From contig NZ_PYMH01000004.1 of the NCBI RefSeq assembly GCF_003025555.1, positions 1-64,000 of the forward strand: a stretch of DNA of 64,000 bases. Reading direction: 5' to 3'. Positions 62,664 to 64,000 of this stretch are shown here, in pieces. The notes under the pieces were generated by a model that was not told the origin of the DNA, did not search any database, and worked only from the letters and a program-made list of their open reading frames with translations. The DNA comes from Photobacterium lutimaris. Lineage in GTDB: Bacteria > Pseudomonadota > Gammaproteobacteria > Enterobacterales > Vibrionaceae. Made by a program: the position numbers and the translations under genes. The stretch's first letter is position 1. Each line of letters starts with the position of its first letter.

Positions 62664-64000
62664 TTAGAGGCTGTTTAGGTTTCGCCAATTAGTTTCAACA
62701 GGGAACATATTTCGGTTCCAGCCCCACATGGCAGCTTCGTTTTCAGCGTCCCAGGCATTCCATGCTTCCTGTAGGCGTTTCACTTGTTCTGGGTGCTCTT
62801 TGGCCAAGTCTTTGGACTCAGAGATATCATTACTGATATTGAATAGCTGTACACGAGGACGCTGATTACGAATGTTTGGCATCACGAGTTTCCAGTCATG
62901 ATCGCGAATTGCGCCTGCCATGCTGGTGTTCCAGTATAGGAATCGGTTTTCTAAAGACTTATCCTCACCGGTAAGCAACGGTAATAAGTTAACACCATCT
63001 AGATTCCAATCAGCTTGGACATCGACGTTGGCGGCGGCTGCCATTGTCGGTAGGATATCCAGCGAAATGATTGGTTCATCAATAGTTTGTCCTGCAGGGA
63101 TTGTTCCCGGCCATGACACAGCGAATGGTATGCGGATCCCGCCATCCCAAAGCGTACCCTTTTGCGCGCGTAGTGGAAGGTTGTAAGACGCGTTCCCTTT
63201 TGGCTTACCGCCGTTGTCTGACAAGAAGAAGACAATGGTGTTTTCAGTTAACTCGTTCTCTTCTAGAGTATCGAGAATGCGGCCTATGTTTCGGTCGACG
63301 TTATAGTTCATTGCCAGTAGCTTACGGCGCTTTTTATCTTCGATGTGCGCGTATCGTTCTAGGTCTTCTTCTGTTGCCTGAAGAGGGCCGTGTACACCAT
63401 TGAAGGGAACGTAAAGGAAGAACGGTGAGTCTTTGTGGCGTTCGATGAAACTGATGGCTTCCGAGCCGAAACGGTCGGTCAGGTATTCATCAAAGTTGTC
63501 GTCGACTTTGTCATTGCGGTACATGACAGAGAATGGCTTACTTGATGCTGTTTCTTGGTTCTGCGGGCCAACAAAGTAGTTAGCCGCCCCATTGTTAAAA
63601 CCGTAGAACTCATCAAAACCACGGTGGTGGGGCCAAAACTTGCGCTGTTTGCCATCATGGTGTTTACCCACCATGCCTGTGACATAACCCGCCTGCTGGA
63701 AGTAGTAACCAAAGTTGTTGTTCAGCATCCCATCTGGTGTGCCCTGAACGATACCTTCTTCGCGGACGAACGGGCCGGTATTGTTATGGAAGCCAAAGCG
63801 CTGCTGGTAACGGCCAGATGTTAATCCTGCACGAGACGGTCCACATACCGGGGCAGTTACATAGCCAGCAGTCAGTGCGGCGCCACTGGCTGCAAGGCGG
63901 TCCATGTTTGGGGTTTCGACATCTTTGCTAGAGTTGTGATAACCCACATCGGCATAGCCTAAGTCATCAGCGAACAGAATAACCACGTTGGGTTGTGTTT
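62664..64000 (-). CDS. Sulfatase, Cys-type, 5' end beyond the window
   Basis: At least 440 residues of a sulfatase. The visible frame continues to the window edge, reading TQPNVVILFADDLG, which is typical of the start of a mature sulfatase, so an initiation codon and any signal peptide lie outside. The metal Asp pair is in FADDLG. The formylglycine Cys is in VCGPSR, followed by AGLTSGRYQQRFG. GKHHDGKQRKFWPHHRGFDEFYG and FNGVHGPLQ are also present. It resembles the sulfatase at 59512 more than the two at 20642 and 38713. An apparent GTG at 63986 is an internal Val, not the start. Confidence 0.92.
   Translation of the reverse strand, partial: TQPNVVILFADDLGYADVGYHNSSKDVETPNMDRLAASGAALTAGYVTAPVCGPSRAGLTSGRYQQRFGFHNNTGPFVREEGIVQGTPDGMLNNNFGYYFQQAGYVTGMVGKHHDGKQRKFWPHHRGFDEFYGFNNGAANYFVGPQNQETASSKPFSVMYRNDKVDDNFDEYLTDRFGSEAISFIERHKDSPFFLYVPFNGVHGPLQATEEDLERYAHIEDKKRRKLLAMNYNVDRNIGRILDTLEENELTENTIVFFLSDNGGKPKGNASYNLPLRAQKGTLWDGGIRIPFAVSWPGTIPAGQTIDEPIISLDILPTMAAAANVDVQADWNLDGVNLLPLLTGEDKSLENRFLYWNTSMAGAIRDHDWKLVMPNIRNQRPRVQLFNISNDISESKDLAKEHPEQVKRLQEAWNAWDAENEAAMWGWNRNMFPVETNWRNLNSL

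Noticed and set aside
63986..64000. Start of the last sulfatase at the GTG 63986
   Set aside because: The frame continues upstream as TQPN, typical of the first strand of a mature sulfatase, so the GTG is internal and the gene is cut by the window edge.

Overview
The window reads as a gammaproteobacterial chromosome segment, most likely from a marine member of the Vibrionaceae (Vibrio, Photobacterium, Grimontia or a close relative). The basis is the style of the housekeeping genes (cold-shock protein, peroxiredoxin-glutaredoxin fusion, class III alcohol dehydrogenase, NDH-2, MoxR/Bat operon), the codon and GC balance, and the marine-type carbohydrate genes. The genus is an inference; no rRNA or intact tRNA is present to settle it.

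Layout. Positions 1-340 hold a 127-bp perfect direct repeat ending in tRNA-3'-end-like sequence. Positions 740-10450 hold unrelated single genes: CspA-like protein, Prx-Grx hybrid, a YqhA-like membrane protein, a divergent UvrB, a small nucleotidyltransferase-fold protein, a LysE exporter, adhC/frmA, ndh and a dicarboxylate/amino-acid symporter. Positions 10969-17349 are a six-gene MoxR/DUF58/DUF4381/BatA/BatBC/BatD operon.

From 18.2 kb to the end, the window is a large carbohydrate-use island. The plus-strand half carries: a secreted GH3 plus secreted sulfatase; a 1145-residue lipoprotein of unknown function; a MalK-type ATPase with a GH94-type phosphorylase; a LacI-family regulator; a sugar ABC importer (binding protein, two permeases, and a small anchored protein); a second GH3 and a second sulfatase that both lack signal peptides; a chemoreceptor; a third, PA14-containing GH3; a GH29 fucosidase; and a GH43-like enzyme. 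The minus-strand half carries: a mutarotase-like protein, a PHP-domain protein, a serine hydrolase, a complete RND/HlyD/NodT efflux system, a secreted sulfatase, the radical-SAM sulfatase-maturing enzyme, and a further sulfatase cut by the window end.

How it may work together (inference). Secreted GH3, GH29, GH43 and sulfatases trim a sulfated, fucose-containing glycan outside the cytoplasm. The ABC importer brings in oligosaccharides that may still carry sulfate. A cytoplasmic sulfatase, the GH94 phosphorylase and a cytoplasmic GH3 finish the job, yielding sugar-1-phosphate and free sugar. The GH94 + GH3 + ABC set recalls the Listeria beta-1,2-oligoglucan locus, here joined to sulfatases. 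The anaerobic-type maturase would convert the Cys of every CxPSR sulfatase in the cytoplasm, so a sulfatase that is never exported could still be active. LacI-type palindromes (AACGTT or AAATGTT cores) recur upstream of the main transcription units, and one also sits just upstream of moxR, suggesting one or more LacI-family regulators control the island and possibly the MoxR/Bat operon. No TonB-dependent receptor or porin is visible in the window.
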